From the NCBI GenBank assembly GCA_963693365.1, contig CAVNZM010000005.1, positions 7,688,001 to 7,752,000 on the forward strand: a stretch of 64,000 bases of DNA, given 5' to 3'. Of this stretch, positions 18,130 to 50,290 are shown one piece after another. The DNA is from Amoebidium appalachense (lineage: Eukaryota; Ichthyosporea). Positions within the stretch are counted from its first letter, which is position 1. Every line of letters starts with the position of its first letter. The position numbers and the translations under genes were made by a program. Below the pieces are notes generated by a model. That model saw nothing but the letters and a program-made list of their open reading frames with translations, was not told the DNA's origin and ran no database searches.

Positions 18130-18406
18130 TCTCCTTCTCCCCCTCTCTCCTACCTCTCCATCCCTCCCCCCCCCCCCCCCCCCCCCCCCGCACATTACAC
18201 CTCTCCCCTCCCTCCTCCTTCCCCCCCAATGTGCCCTCCCCCCCCCCCCTCTCCCTCCCTCCCTCCCCCCCCCCCCCCTCCCCCCCGCTTCCCATCCACT
18301 ATTTGTTGATAAACCTCCCCCCCCCCCCCCCCTTCCCCCAACACACACATACTTGCACAAGTGCACTTCTGTGCCTGTATGTTTATTTGCCTCCATTTTC
18401 TTTCCC

Positions 18407-18447
<41 letters not shown>

Positions 18448-19222
18448 AAAATAAAATAAAATAAAAATAAAAAAATAAAAAATAAAAAAAATGAATGAAA
18501 CAAAATACTGCCATATAGTACCTTCTGCCTGAGTGAATTGGATCTCATACCTTCCCCTCGGCTTTGGAATTATCAATCTCCCTTGTGTGGTTCCCAATCT
18601 GTCACTTGCTTCTCATCGGCCGTAGGGGAAATCAACCCCCTTTGGCCTCCTTGTCCTCCCCCCCCCCCCCCCCCTCCCCTTTTGTGCGTGGTGGCTCCCC
18701 CCTCCCCCCCCCCCCCCCCCCCCCCCCTTCTCCCCTCAACACCGTAAGGTGAGTAGATGACTTGAGGGGAGACTGTGAATATGTCTCACATTGGGGGAGG
18801 AGGCAAGAGGGAAAGTGGGGGGAAAAATAGGGGGGGGAGGGGAGGGGGGAGGAGGGGGGTTAAGGGGCTTAGGCTAGGCCGGGTTTTCTACCACACTCCC
18901 TTCCCCCCCCCCTCCCCCCCCCCCCCCCCTCTTTTTTTTTTCCCTCTCTAACACATGTTCACTTGCCTTTTTCTTTGTCCCGTCTCACATTTGCACCTCT
19001 GACCCCCCCCCCCCTCCCCCCGCTCGCAATTTCAACGCCAGCTGGTAAACACCACGACTTGAACTTACCAAAGGACACACAAATCCATCACACCCACACA
19101 TAGGCACCCCACCCATCACACCGGCTCGTGTGCGTGCACGCACACACATCCATGTAAACACCCATGCATGCACACACACACACGGAGGATGCACACACAT
19201 ACACACAACACACACACACGCG

Positions 19223-19268
<46 letters not shown>

Positions 19269-19490
19269 AAAAAGCACAAACACACACAAAAACACAAACA
19301 CACAAACACACACACACACACACACACACCCCTCCCCCCTCCCCTGCCCCCCACCCACACACACCCTACAATCCCTCTTCCCCCTCCCCTCCCCCCCCCC
19401 CCCCCTCCCCCCCCACATACACACACACATGCCCACACATCCACACGCAGTGTGTGACAAGACACTGCATTTTGGGTGTGTGCCCTTCAG
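17700..19490. repeat. poly(C)-dominated intron stretch
   Basis: At least eight C runs lie between 17777 and 19015, some followed by A runs (18437-18450). The stretch includes a copy of the dispersed repeat at 18021-18127 (GGAGGACAACC, GATTGTGTTTTTCAC, CCTGTAACATATTT, AAACCG then poly(C)), and CA-rich sequence at 19130-19330 with a (CG)5 core near 19219. No exon was recognised. Confidence 0.85.
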
Positions 19491-19553
19491 TGTGTGCAAG
19501 AGGAAATATACCTCCAGCCAGCTGCACAGGTCAGGCTCAGCCGCATCCTCCGG
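19491..19553 (+). CDS. candidate 21-codon exon of the large gene
   Basis: Acceptor TTCAG and donor GTGACT bound a phase 0-0 exon encoding CVQEEIYLQPAAQVRLSRIL plus Arg. The phase does not fit the next exon at 20071, so another exon or a different donor is needed. Confidence 0.4.
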
Positions 19554-19591
19554 GTGACTTCCCCCCCACCCCCCCCCACCACCACCACCAC

Positions 19592-19594
<3 letters not shown>

Positions 19595-19649
<55 letters not shown>

Positions 19650-19660
19650 GCGTGTGTGCG
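19595..19660. repeat. (GT)n microsatellite
   Basis: Pure GT units directly follow CCACCACCACCACCA, just downstream of the 19491-19553 exon. Confidence 0.95.
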
Positions 19661-20070
19661 GCGCGCGCACGCGGGTGCATGCATGCGCGTGCATGCATGG
19701 GTGTGTGATTAGGGAGATAAGAATTGGAAAAATGAGCATATTAGTTATTGAGTAGGTGGGTAGGGTTGGGCGGGGTGAGGTGGAGTAGGTGAGTTTTGGC
19801 ACATGTTGTGTGCGAGGATTACGGTTTTGGGAGGGACTTGTGTGAGTGGTGGAAGAGATTGTGGGGAGTAGATTCGGGGGACAAATTACCCAGGTGTTGA
19901 AATCCTTAGCCTCCTTATCTGCTCCCTATTCAGACTAAGAAAAAACTCTACATTACCATTAACTGACGTCGTTTGTAGCTACCCCTGCAACCCGCATGCC
20001 TAATTCTTCTTCTTCTTCTTTCTTTCTTTCTTTCTCTCTTTCTTTCTAATTTTTTTTTTTTTACCTCAGG

Positions 20071-39487
<19,417 letters not shown>

Positions 39488-39615
39488 CGAGGGGGGGGGG
39501 GGGGGGGGGGGGATGGCAAAAGTTGCCCCTCTCCTGCCCCGTTTGTGTTCTTGACATCTTATGTGGCCGGTGGAATTTAGCTTTATATCGTATGATAATT
39601 TATTTTCAAGCACCC

Positions 39616-39652
<37 letters not shown>

Positions 39653-39874
39653 CTCCCTCCCTCCCTCCCCTGTTACGTGTTTTTCGCCACTTGAAAGCAG
39701 AGGGAATGTGGTTTTGTATATTATTTGTAATAGTGATCTACAGAATCTATTGATGCTTTTGGTGGCGCCGGTGGTGGTTGGGGGAGAGGGGGAAACCCGG
39801 GAGGAGGAGAGGAGGGGGGGGGGGGGGGGGGGGTGGACTGTATTAAATGTTTGTGTTGCCTAGTTGTGAGAATG

Positions 39875-39880
39875 AATAAA
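39875..39880 (+). terminator. AATAAA polyadenylation signal of the large gene
   Basis: AATAAA within GAATGAATAAAATCTG lies 388 bases after the stop at 39485-39487, following G-rich sequence. TGTGTGAGTAG downstream could serve as the GT-rich element. It is inferred to end the large gene. Confidence 0.5.
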
Positions 39881-41309
39881 ATCTGATGTGTGAGTAGTTC
39901 CTTGCTGGCTCTATGTTGTGTTTGTTGCTATGGAATGAAAGTCAGACGCCAAATTTAGGAAAGAACAAGTATTATTTATCATGATGGCAATACTTTGCAT
40001 GAATAACAAAACTAATTAATCGGCCCCAAAAACCGAAATCCACGAATGGCCGAAAAAATGGCCATATATGTATAGCTGGCTGCATGATTCACAGCCAATC
40101 AAATGGGACACTGATGTACAAATTTAAATAGCAATAAAGGGAATTCCGCTGCTTGCTTGTACGTGGCTGTCTGTCTTACAGATCAGTCTGGCCCCACCAT
40201 GCTTACGCCTGAAATACATTGACACCAAGGTACCCAAGACTGGGTAAGGGAGGGGGGGGAGGGGGAGATGGGGGAGGGAGGGGGAAGGGGGGACGTCATG
40301 GCAGGGTTATGTAGTGAAGGATTCGAAAGGGAACAGGTATATTTGTATGTAACTTACAGTATGATACAGTAGTTTACATAATGCATAGGAACGGCAGGTT
40401 GTCGATTATTATTCAACTTTTGGGTGCACTACAGTCTTGTGTAATCGTGTATGTGGGTGAGCCGGGCAGGTGGGCCCGGGTGGTCACAGTTTGTGCACGT
40501 ACGGAGGGTAATTTAAAATATGCGCGCGCGCGTGTGTGTGTGTGTACACATTTATATGCGAGCGCGCGCGCGCACGCGTTACGGTGTGTGTGTGTGTGTG
40601 TGTGTGTGCATGTGTGCGTTGTGTGAAGATTGTATGGGTGATAGATTAGAGAAGCACTGACCTGTTTTAGTGTGTCACTCTGAATGCACTTGAAATGATC
40701 GGCCGGGGTCATGCTGTCATGACGTCATTGAGCCTTACATGCGGAAAGCGCGATTTAGACTATAGTCTTTCTGCTCAATACTGCTACATCATCATTGTTA
40801 CTGAAACGCTCCTGTTTTGGCTTTTGCCGCGTAAGCGTTGCTTAGGCTATGTGCACGGTGGGCCTCACGCGCGCGCGCGTGTGTGCACACGACTTCAGAC
40901 TCAGTCTCAAGTATAGCGCATATGTTCACGGGGAGCGGAGAGCAACAGTGCTGTGCGTGTGTTAGGACGGGTTGAGTTTAATTTAGTGGTAGCCAGACCT
41001 ACACACAGGCGCATGTGCGAAGACACCCACACACCCACACGCACAGGGACAAGCTACACAATCCCCGGGGTTCGTGGTGTCTACATACCTAACGGCGAGC
41101 ACCACTCCTCCCCAGTAGGTTACAGGAACTTTTGTGTTCTTTGAAAGTCCTCAACTAAACGAGAAAGTATAAAACCTTAGCTCTGTGTCTAGATATATGC
41201 GCCAACGCCAGAGGGCTAGCTTAGATTTGATAACAAAGGTCAGGTCGAGACGTCAATTCGTTGACTCGCTTTCTGTAGTCACCTTTTCCTGTTACGTTTC
41301 ACCTTTTTT
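39881..41309. other. spacer with two orphan exon-like segments
   Basis: Repeat-poor DNA. 40182-40243 has an excellent acceptor (TGTCTTACAG) and donor (GTAAGG) and reads ISLAPPCLRLKYIDTKVPKT. 41047-41118 (acceptor GCACAG, donor GTTACA) reads SYTIPGVRGVYIPNGEHHSS. Their phases (2 out, 1 in) do not join, and neither fits the next gene, whose ATG is at 41310. They may be 5' untranslated exons, an overlooked small gene or chance. GCGCGC-rich GT repeats lie at 40523-40618. Confidence 0.4.
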
Positions 41310-41615
41310 ATGAAAATGCTCGTGAGGCAAGCGGCAAGAAGAGCAGTCCAGTCTGCGTGTGCACACAGAGTAAACCATGGTAAGTGCGCCCTCCCCTTGG
41401 CTTACTTCCACTTGGCATGCTTATTCCTAAGATGCTCGTCTTGCCCTTTTGTCTGGTGTTGAAACGGAGAGAGCAAGGACCAAAAAACCGCTGTATTTGC
41501 GGAATTTTTGTACACATGATTGAAGCAGTGTAGGCAGCTGGATCCATGTTTTGTGCTGGCACGAGCTTTTTCACTCCCTCTCATTCTCCCTTTTCTCCGT
41601 CACACACACACACAC

Positions 41616-41652
<37 letters not shown>

Positions 41653-41827
41653 TCTCTCTCTCTCTTACTCTCTCTCAGCCCCCTCTCTTTCTCCCTCCCT
41701 CTTTCCCCCCTCTCGCGCGCTCTCTCTCTTTCTCTCCCTCCCTCCCTCCCCCCTTTCCTCCTTCCGGCCTCCCTTTCTTCCCCCCCCCTCTTCACACATT
41801 TGCACACAGTCTACCTCCTCTCTCTCT

Positions 41828-41919
<92 letters not shown>

Positions 41920-42114
41920 ATTCCCCCCTCTCTCACCCCTCCCGCTCATTTCTCCCCTATTCATCTGTTCTTGTTTAACTCTATGCCTCTGCTTCTGTTT
42001 GCTTGTCGTTCCTCCTCTACGCTCCTGCGCTCTCTGTACCCCCCGTAAAGGCTCTCTCTCTCTCTCTCTCTCTCTCCCCCCCCCCCCCCCCCTCTCTCCC
42101 TCACCCCCCTCCCC

Positions 42115-42162
<48 letters not shown>

Positions 42163-42389
42163 CATAAGTTAAACAGTGCTAAACTTTTTGTGCTCTCCAG
42201 ACACACTGTGACTGCAAGTTCTCTGCCAAGTCTCAAAGTGGCTTTCTGCCTCTCAGATGGGAACTCGGTGTACAGGCTTGAAGTTCATAAATAGTGTAGA
42301 TATATTGGAAGCGGGGTGTGTGTGTGTGTGTGCATGGTATGTGTGGGTGTGTTTGTGTGATGGGTGTGTCTGTGTGTGTAGTAGGTGTG

Positions 42390-42445
<56 letters not shown>

Positions 42446-42702
42446 TGTGTGTGTTTATGTGTGTGTGTGTGCTTGGGGTAGTGTGTGGGTGTTGGGTAGT
42501 GGGTGGGTGGGTGTGGTTGTGTGTGTGGGGGGGGGTGAGGGGGGGGGGGTGAAAGGGGGGGATGGGGGGGGGGGGAGGGGGGACTGAACTCACATGTGTT
42601 TGGCATTGCAGGGGCAGCCGTCCAGGTGGCCCGAACACTTACCGTGTCGGCCGTAAGGAGAAATGCTGCACAGGCCCAAGGTCGGTGCCGTATGTATTTC
42701 AT

Positions 42703-42738
<36 letters not shown>

Positions 42739-43033
42739 CTATATGTTTGTTTCTGTTTTGGTGGGGGATGATGGGGGAGGGAGGGAAAGCAAGGTGTACT
42801 CTCTGTCGCCTCGATGTACATCGTGTGGAATGCTCAAAAGGGTGAGCTAACCAATGAAGTTGCGAAATGGGTAGGGAAAACGGGCAGGGGGCAGGGGGAA
42901 AGAGGGCGACGGCTGGGAGGAGGGGGGGGGGGGGGGAGAGGGGAGAGGGAGATGGTGGTGATGGTGGCACCAGTTTTATAAAAGGGAAAAAAGGATTCAT
43001 TTCTACTTTTTTGTGGGTGAGGTAGGGGTGAGA

Positions 43034-43096
<63 letters not shown>

Positions 43097-43333
43097 CTTT
43101 CTTTTGGGGGGAAGGGGAGAGGTGGGGGGGGGGGAGGGGGGATGGGAGGAGGAGGATTCTTTTGTCTTGGTGATAGTAAGGAGAAAGGGGGGGGGGGGGG
43201 GTAGTCCCGCGTATTCGTTTATCCCGTTCCTGGCCTTCTTTCTTTTTCCACAACCCACCTTCATAATTGGGCTGGTTTGCTGTTCCATGTGTTTGTTTCA
43301 TCGATCCCCCTCCCTCCGGTCCCTCTCCCCATC

Positions 43334-43367
<34 letters not shown>

Positions 43368-43688
43368 CCCCCCCCCCCCTCCCCGCCGACCCCCGGCCCC
43401 TGTTTTTTGTGTGTGATGATGGTAGTTGTGCGTGATTGATTTTACTTTCTGCTAGGTTAACGATAACCTGTTTGGTGTGTAGGGCGGGATCCAGAGTCTA
43501 TCCTTGGAGAGATCAAGACGCACTTTGGGGAGTACACGACAGCAAAGGTTGCCCTGTTGGTGGACCTGGTCAGGTCGGCATCACAGGATGAACATTTGGA
43601 TGCGGTGAAGGTACGTGCATGGGTGGGTGGATTGGTAGTTAGGTTTTCGTGGGGAGGGGAATGGAGGGAGAGGGGGGGGGGGGGGGAG

Positions 43689-43751
<63 letters not shown>

Positions 43752-44848
43752 CGGGTGGGTGGGTGTGTGGGGGAGGGGTGGGACTAGGTGTGCGTGTGTG
43801 TGTGGGGGGGGAAGGGGGAGGGGGGAAGGGGTATGGGTTACGTGGGATCGTGGAGGGCTGGGAGTGGGCTTTTCTTTCCCTGTGTGCCTGCATGGGTGTT
43901 GCATGTGTTTGACGTCTTCATGCTACCCGATTAAGCAAACCAGCGCCGTACCCTATATTCAAACTCTGTGCACGACTCTCCACCCCGCTACATCCACATG
44001 TACAATCGTATTTTTTTTCGGAATTTCGGTGTTGGTCAAGATTTACGTTGTAGAACCCGCCTTGTCCAACATGCAAATTCACACACAAACCCCCCCAGGA
44101 TGGTCTAACACAGTACCGTGAGAGGTACCTGACGATGGTGTCCAACGTGGGGCCTGCCCTTGTCGAGTCATGCTTCAGAATCGACACAGAAACGGTGTGT
44201 GCCCTTATGTCTCTCCTCGTTGTGCATTTGGTCTTCTCAATGCTAAAAATATTGCATGTTTACAATATTGCTGTGCCGTTGAAGACGGGCCCGGCTGTGG
44301 TGGTGGTAGTGGTGGTGGTGACGGCGGGTGGCCCCGGGGGGGGGGGGGGGGGGGGGGGGGAGGGGGGGGGGGAAGAAGGGGGAAGGGGAGGAGCGGGGGG
44401 CGGGGGGGGGAGGGGGGGGGGGGGGTTGGATGATGGGATCAGTAGTTGAAAAGAGGAATCTTGTGTGGTTCGGGCAAGACCTTGGGCAATGTCTAATGAG
44501 TGTAGAAGCAATTGCTTGGATCTGAATGTATGTGAGGAACCCGCAAGTGCAGGAGTAGAAAGGAACACGTACATGAAAGCTGGAGCAGGGAGAGGTGGGG
44601 GGGGAGGGGGGAGGCTTACACATGGGTTGTGTGTGGAGGAAAACATGGGCAACCATATGCTGTATGCGTATTGGGTTGGGTGTTTCTATGTGCACAGCCA
44701 TTGTGCCAAACGGAGCGAGCTGATTACTGACACACAGATACACACACTTGGGCACACGCACAACCTGTCATGTCCACAAAAACACAAACACACACATGCA
44801 CCAACACACACATGCGCGCGCACACACACACACACACAAACACACAAA

Positions 44849-44890
<42 letters not shown>

Positions 44891-45507
44891 CACGCACACA
44901 AACACACGTGTATGCGTACACACACACACATGCACGCACACAAACACACGTGTATGTGTACACACACACGTACACGTACAGGCACTGAGCACGCTTGTCG
45001 ACATTCTGGGGCACCCCCGGCAGTACCGTGTGTTCCTTGACCCCCCCAGTGCCCTCGCCACCATGCAGCAGCTGCTTGCAAAGGGCAGGCCCGAGGATGT
45101 CTTCACTCTGTTTGCCGTCTACCAGGAGGATTTGGTGAGTATATAGACGTGCAGGCACACATGCAAACACGTGCGCACACAAGTGCAGGCACACACGCAA
45201 GTACGTTCACACACATGCGGGCACCCTTGCAGGCACCCAAACGAACATGCACACGCGTGCATACACACGCACAAGCTCTCACACACATAAAAAAATTCAA
45301 TTTCTTTTTTTAAATAAATAAATAAATTTGTTCCCCAAGAAAAAAGAAGAGGGGCCGAATAGAAAGGGTGTCCACCCCCCCTATAGGAGGGCTATTATAA
45401 AAATATGGTATACCCCCCCGTGTCCGCACGTGCACCCACATGCACAGACATATCGACGTACATATATGCGTCGAACACACTATGCACACATCCAGGCATA
45501 CAGAGGA

Positions 45508-45538
<31 letters not shown>

Positions 45539-45960
45539 AACCAGAGAGGGAGAGGGGGGGAGAGAGAGAGACATACACGTTTGCGCACGGATGTGCACAT
45601 GCACAGAAACGTGTGCACTTACTTGATCATGCCTGCATACTTTGAGTATAGGCACTGTTATGCATGCCTGACACTCCAACATGGTGGCGAGATAAACACA
45701 GCCAGGCGCGGTAATGTTGGTGTTTTGCGCAAGGTGTCTATACAGCAGATAAAAATGTGAGAGCATGTGCCTGCACATGTCGGATTCTGTTGGTATCTTG
45801 CCTTGTGTACATTTTCAAGTAAGGCAAAAGTCACCCACTTTATGCATTGGCTCCACAACATTCTCCCGTCAATGTGCCAAATCTTCACCTGGCAACAACA
45901 AAGTTAACACGCACCCCACATAAAAACCCTGGTACACACACTCTCTCTCTCGCTCTCTCG

Positions 45961-46029
<69 letters not shown>

Positions 46030-46642
46030 ACAAACAGTATCAGGATGCCAGTGCGTATGCTGTTCTTTTCTCAGCCGGCAGCCAGTCTGAGGCCGTGTGG
46101 CCACGTGCGCAGCAGGCCTATGAATACTGCTTGCAACATGGTGTGCCCCTGACCATGCAGGTAAGCATATCCCCTTGTCTTTGATACATGTTAGACCATT
46201 AATGGCAATAGCATTGCATGCTAGATTCTCTTGGCTTCTCTAAGATAATTGGAGCCTTCAGAAAGCTTGTTAGAATCCCATCTCCCTCCCTCTCCTCCTT
46301 TCCACCATTACCACCACCACAAAAAAAAAAAAAAAAAAAAAAAAAAACAGAATAAAAAAAGAATCGAGCGGGAAAAACTGCTGGGCCACATCACCCCCCC
46401 CCCCCGGGGGGGGGGGGGGGGGGGGTTGCGATGAAACCACGTTTGTAGATTCCACCATTTGCCGGTTTTGTCCGTGCATTTTTGACCGGTGACATGCACC
46501 AAAACCTTGGCATGACATTCTAACTAATGGCTGCACAGGGCCACCTCTGCATGGCCGAGGCCACCCTGCAGCACGATAAGGCAGCCGCTGTGTTTGCCCT
46601 CCTGGACAAGGCTAAGAAGGTAGGGCTCAACAACCCCCCTCT

Positions 46643-46677
<35 letters not shown>

Positions 46678-47210
46678 ACGCACACACGCACACACCACCA
46701 AACACAATACGCGAGTGCCTATGGGAACAACACACACACATAGACACACACGTGCTCACGCTCACATTGACACACACGAACACACGAACGGTGTGTGCGC
46801 GCACACACAATAATAACATTGACAGGGGTAGTTGCATGAGAGGAAACGACACCTGAACACCCTTACTGTGTCTATCCCCCCCCCCCCCCCCCCACGTGGC
46901 ACACCCTCCCCCCGTGCTCCCGTTCCCCCTCAACTAATTTTCCATTCGCCAGCAAGCATACTTACTAACCTCTCCTCCCCCCCCCCCCCCCCCCCCCCCT
47001 TCCTCCCCCAGCACACACACGCACACACACACACACACACACACATGCACATGCACACACGCTCATATACACATACACACACACACACACACACAAAAAA
47101 AAACAAAAAAAAAAACACTGCCTTATCTAGCACAATCTTGCCGACTCTCTCGAGACGGTCACCATCCGTGCACGGGCATTGGCAAAGGCCGGCGATCTAT
47201 TGGTAACCAT

Positions 47211-47259
<49 letters not shown>

Positions 47260-47888
47260 CGCTTCTGCTTACTGCTGCAACTTTAACCCCCGGCCTTTCC
47301 CACTGCCCTTGCCTGCATAAGTAACCCTGCTCGTCTCTGATCAAGACGGGTGACCTACTCATGCTCAATTGAAACAGTATCTGAGTTGGGGTTCGTAAAC
47401 GAGGTGAATAGGTCGAAACTCGGGTACTGTGGATGACATGGGCCCCCCCTGAGGATGGGCTCTGCTTATTATGCATACTATTTATGTATGGTTTGCATTC
47501 CGCATCGTGTTATCCGTTGTTCTTGTGTACTTCGTACTTTATGACGCATTCAAACCCCCCCCCCCTCCCCCTCCCCCCCCCCCCCCCCCCCCCCCCCCTT
47601 CCCCTCCCCATGATTTCTGTGTGTAGAGCATGTCGTATGTGCGTATTATGTATTTCCGATTTTCAGTTCAAATAGCCGAGCTAGAATATATTCGTTTTTA
47701 GATTTTTTGGCATAATCAAACACCTGGTCTAACGGGGCTTCGTTCTCCAAAGTATATTTACACGTGCATCACAATATTAAGTGACTCGAGTGTAAAAATA
47801 CACATATTACATGCCCCACAATGGGAACTTTTGGTTCCCCCCTTCCCCCTCCCCCCGCCAAACAAAAAAAAAACAAAAAAAGAAAAAA

Positions 47889-47919
<31 letters not shown>

Positions 47920-48021
47920 AGAGAGAGAGAGAGAGAGAGAGAGAGACAAGGATGGCAGCTTTTTTTTTTTTGCATGGGGACTTGGTTTGTGCTTGGGCTT
48001 TTCTTTCTTCTTCTTTTTCCC

Positions 48022-48066
<45 letters not shown>

Positions 48067-48581
48067 CTTCAAAAGGTGAATCTTGGAATCTTTTAGTTGC
48101 TGACGATTTATGTCTGGGGCCACAGGGAGCTATCGGTCAGCTGAAGGCCGCAGAGAAACTGCCGGCCGGCACATTCCCAGGCAGTGTCAGTGACGTCATC
48201 AATGCCGTGGTGGACTCGGGGGATGAGGGCCTCGCTAAGGTGGGTGGGTGTTGGGGGGGGGGGGGGGGGGGGGGATGCACTAGAACTGTGATGTGCTTTT
48301 TCTTACTGGAGGAGAAAAGAGTAAGCAGAGGGAAGGGGTTCGAGGGGGGGGGGGGGGGGGGGGGGGGGGTTGGAACACATAGAAAGAATGGAATGTAGGA
48401 GAACGGGTGTGAGAAGGGGAGAGTCACGAATACAGGGACACAGTGTGAAGAGTGCTCGAACCACCCCGGGGGGGGGGGGGGGGGGGGGGGGGGCTCCTTA
48501 CTGATGTGTGGGTTTGGGGGGGTACAGGAGTTGGAGAGTGCAAAGGCAGCGCTGAGGGCAAAGAATCACGTGATCCAATAA
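41310..48581 (+). CDS. mitochondrial PPR-like protein (PTCD2/MRPS27-type?), ten exons
   Basis: Exons 41310-41379, 42612-42680, 43483-43610, 44099-44194, 44982-45134, 46044-46160, 46539-46619, 47131-47202, 48126-48239 and 48528-48581 (TAA) join in phase throughout and encode 317 residues. The N-terminus (MKMLVRQAARRAVQSACAHR) is Arg/Ala-rich with no acid, a typical mitochondrial targeting peptide, and more Arg-rich sequence follows. The body is a chain of helix pairs: ILGHPRQYRVFLDPPSALAT, LLAKGRPEDVFTLFAVYQED, QQAYEYCLQHGVPLT, VTIRARALAKAGDLLGAIGQ. This spacing resembles pentatricopeptide/TPR repeats. The single-domain layout and charged helical end (LESAKAALRAKNHVI) recall the PTCD2/MRPS27 group of mitochondrial RNA-processing or small-subunit proteins. 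The structure is well supported; the family name is a guess, and a TPR protein is the main alternative. Confidence 0.83.
41612..42165 (+). repeat. (CT)n, poly(C) and (CA)n in PPR-gene intron 1
   Basis: Several (CT)n blocks (41621-41660, 41820-41918 with TATC interruptions, 42051-42075) are followed by C runs (42076-42091, 42112-42131) and a short (CA)n (42132-42157). Confidence 0.95.
42315..43420 (+). repeat. GT and G/C runs in PPR-gene introns 1 and 2
   Basis: (GT)n at 42393-42470, G-rich sequence 42528-42584, (CA)n 42707-42736, G runs 42918-42937, (GT)n 43035-43094, G runs to 43202, and C runs 43336-43379. Exon 42612-42680 sits between them. Confidence 0.93.
47412..47598 (+). repeat. dispersed poly(C)-tailed repeat, long copy 2
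   Basis: It starts GTCGAAACTCGGGTACTGTG, then GATGACATGGGC, GATGGGCTCTGCTTATTATG, GGTTTGCATTCCGCATCGTG, TGTACTTCGTACTTTATGAC, GCATTCAAA and a C-rich tail. Its first part matches copy 1 (3878-4046) and its second part matches the minus-strand copy at 62800-62932. It lies in intron 8 of the PPR-like gene on the coding strand. Confidence 0.8.
47870..48065. repeat. poly(G) runs with (GA)n and T-run/G-run junction
   Basis: An A-rich stretch leads into 29 G, then (GA)n (47919-47946), a T run, and later T10 followed by about 27 G (48033-48059). Confidence 0.93.
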
Positions 48582-49228
48582 CCGTGGCTGGTGATTGGTT
48601 GATCGGAGGAAGGCTGGAGAAGATGAGGAACATCAGGGTGAGGGGAGGGGAGGGGGTTGGCGGTTTGGGGGGGGGGGGGGATGTTTAAAATCCTCCACGC
48701 GCCGTCGCGCCGCCTCCACGCCCCACCGACACACACACACACAAACACTGTATAAGCACACATACACTTCCTGATTTCTCTTTGCCTCACCTAATTTCGT
48801 TCTAAGGCTTATTGTTTCATACGTTCGCGGTGTGGGAACATGGAATGTAAAAGTAGTGGGACTTGACGGAGCCTGCAATCGTGATCGTAAGCCATACTAG
48901 CGTGCTTGTGTTTTGGGGGTGAAAAAGCATGCATGCAGTTTTCGGAGACATTTAAGGCCGATCAAGCATATCGCATTTGCACAAACATTCAATTTGCTGC
49001 ATGTACATGTTCTGAGCTGGCTGTCGTTTTCATTTTTTTTTCTCCTCCTTTCGTTCTAGTCTCGTTTTTCATTTCAGGTGTTTATGTGCTAGCAAATGGC
49101 CCATCTATGTGTGATGCAAGTAGCATACTATATGTGTCTAGGGTGTATGTTTAGTGATTGCTGTGCCCTGCCGGACCAGGTGTTGCAGCCCAAATGCATC
49201 GAACTTTTCCATCCTCCGAAGTTCCTCT

Positions 49229-49265
<37 letters not shown>

Positions 49266-50251
49266 CCTTTTCCCACAACATTGATCATGATAGCTCAGCC
49301 CCAATTGAAGTCAAAATTTGAAGCTCTGGCACATGGTAAAAACGAAGGAAAGCCTACGGTAGTGGTTTGTGGTGGTGGTGGGGGTGGAGAGGCCTCCGGC
49401 GGCGGCGGTGGCGGTGGCGGCGCGGCGGGGGGGGGAGGGGGGGCGGGGGGGGCAACCACCATCCCACCGAAGAGGTGTATACACCCCCCACCTGGCGGCA
49501 GCCGCTCCCCCCCCCTTCCGCCCCCCCCCCCCCCCCCCCAATCCAAATTCAAAAAGGTCATATGATTACCCCATTATTGTTACCGTTAGATTACGCAATA
49601 TTCTTCTGGTACCGCTCAAGGATTTGTAGCTGTTCTACACTTTATTATAAAATCGTTTGACTGGTTAAAAATTCATATAGCCTTCCCCACCGGGACCCCC
49701 TCTCCCCCAAACCTTGCAACATTGCTCCCAGCTGCTGCTTTCTGAAGACGAGCTGCGAGATCAAATTCAACCTCCACAGCGGCCTGGCGCATATGTACGT
49801 ACACGGGCAAGGGAACATGTGTACATGTGGTGTACACTTCCTCCATGTTGCTTATTAATATTATGGACATGGACATAGTAATACACCGAGCCTCGCCTTT
49901 AAAAATCGTGACAAACGTGCGCATGCACACATATATCCAAAAAAGTGTTAGTTCTGGTACTCATTCACACGGTCGTGATGCCTGGCGAGGAAAAGACAGA
50001 CATTCACACAGTGCCACTAAGTCTTGAACACGCAGTGATCATAGTAATTACACCCACGCACACATGCTGTGGTGAACATACTGGCACACACACACACGTC
50101 GTGCACACAGGTCAACACAAGCTGTTACACAAAATCTCTTTGGACGCATTTACCATGTTCTGTACGCTCAAGACGCACGCATGTTCACTCTAAAACACCT
50201 GCCGTCTTTCTATTTCCATTCTTTTCTCTCACGCTCCCCGTGTCCCTCCTC

Positions 50252-50290
<39 letters not shown>

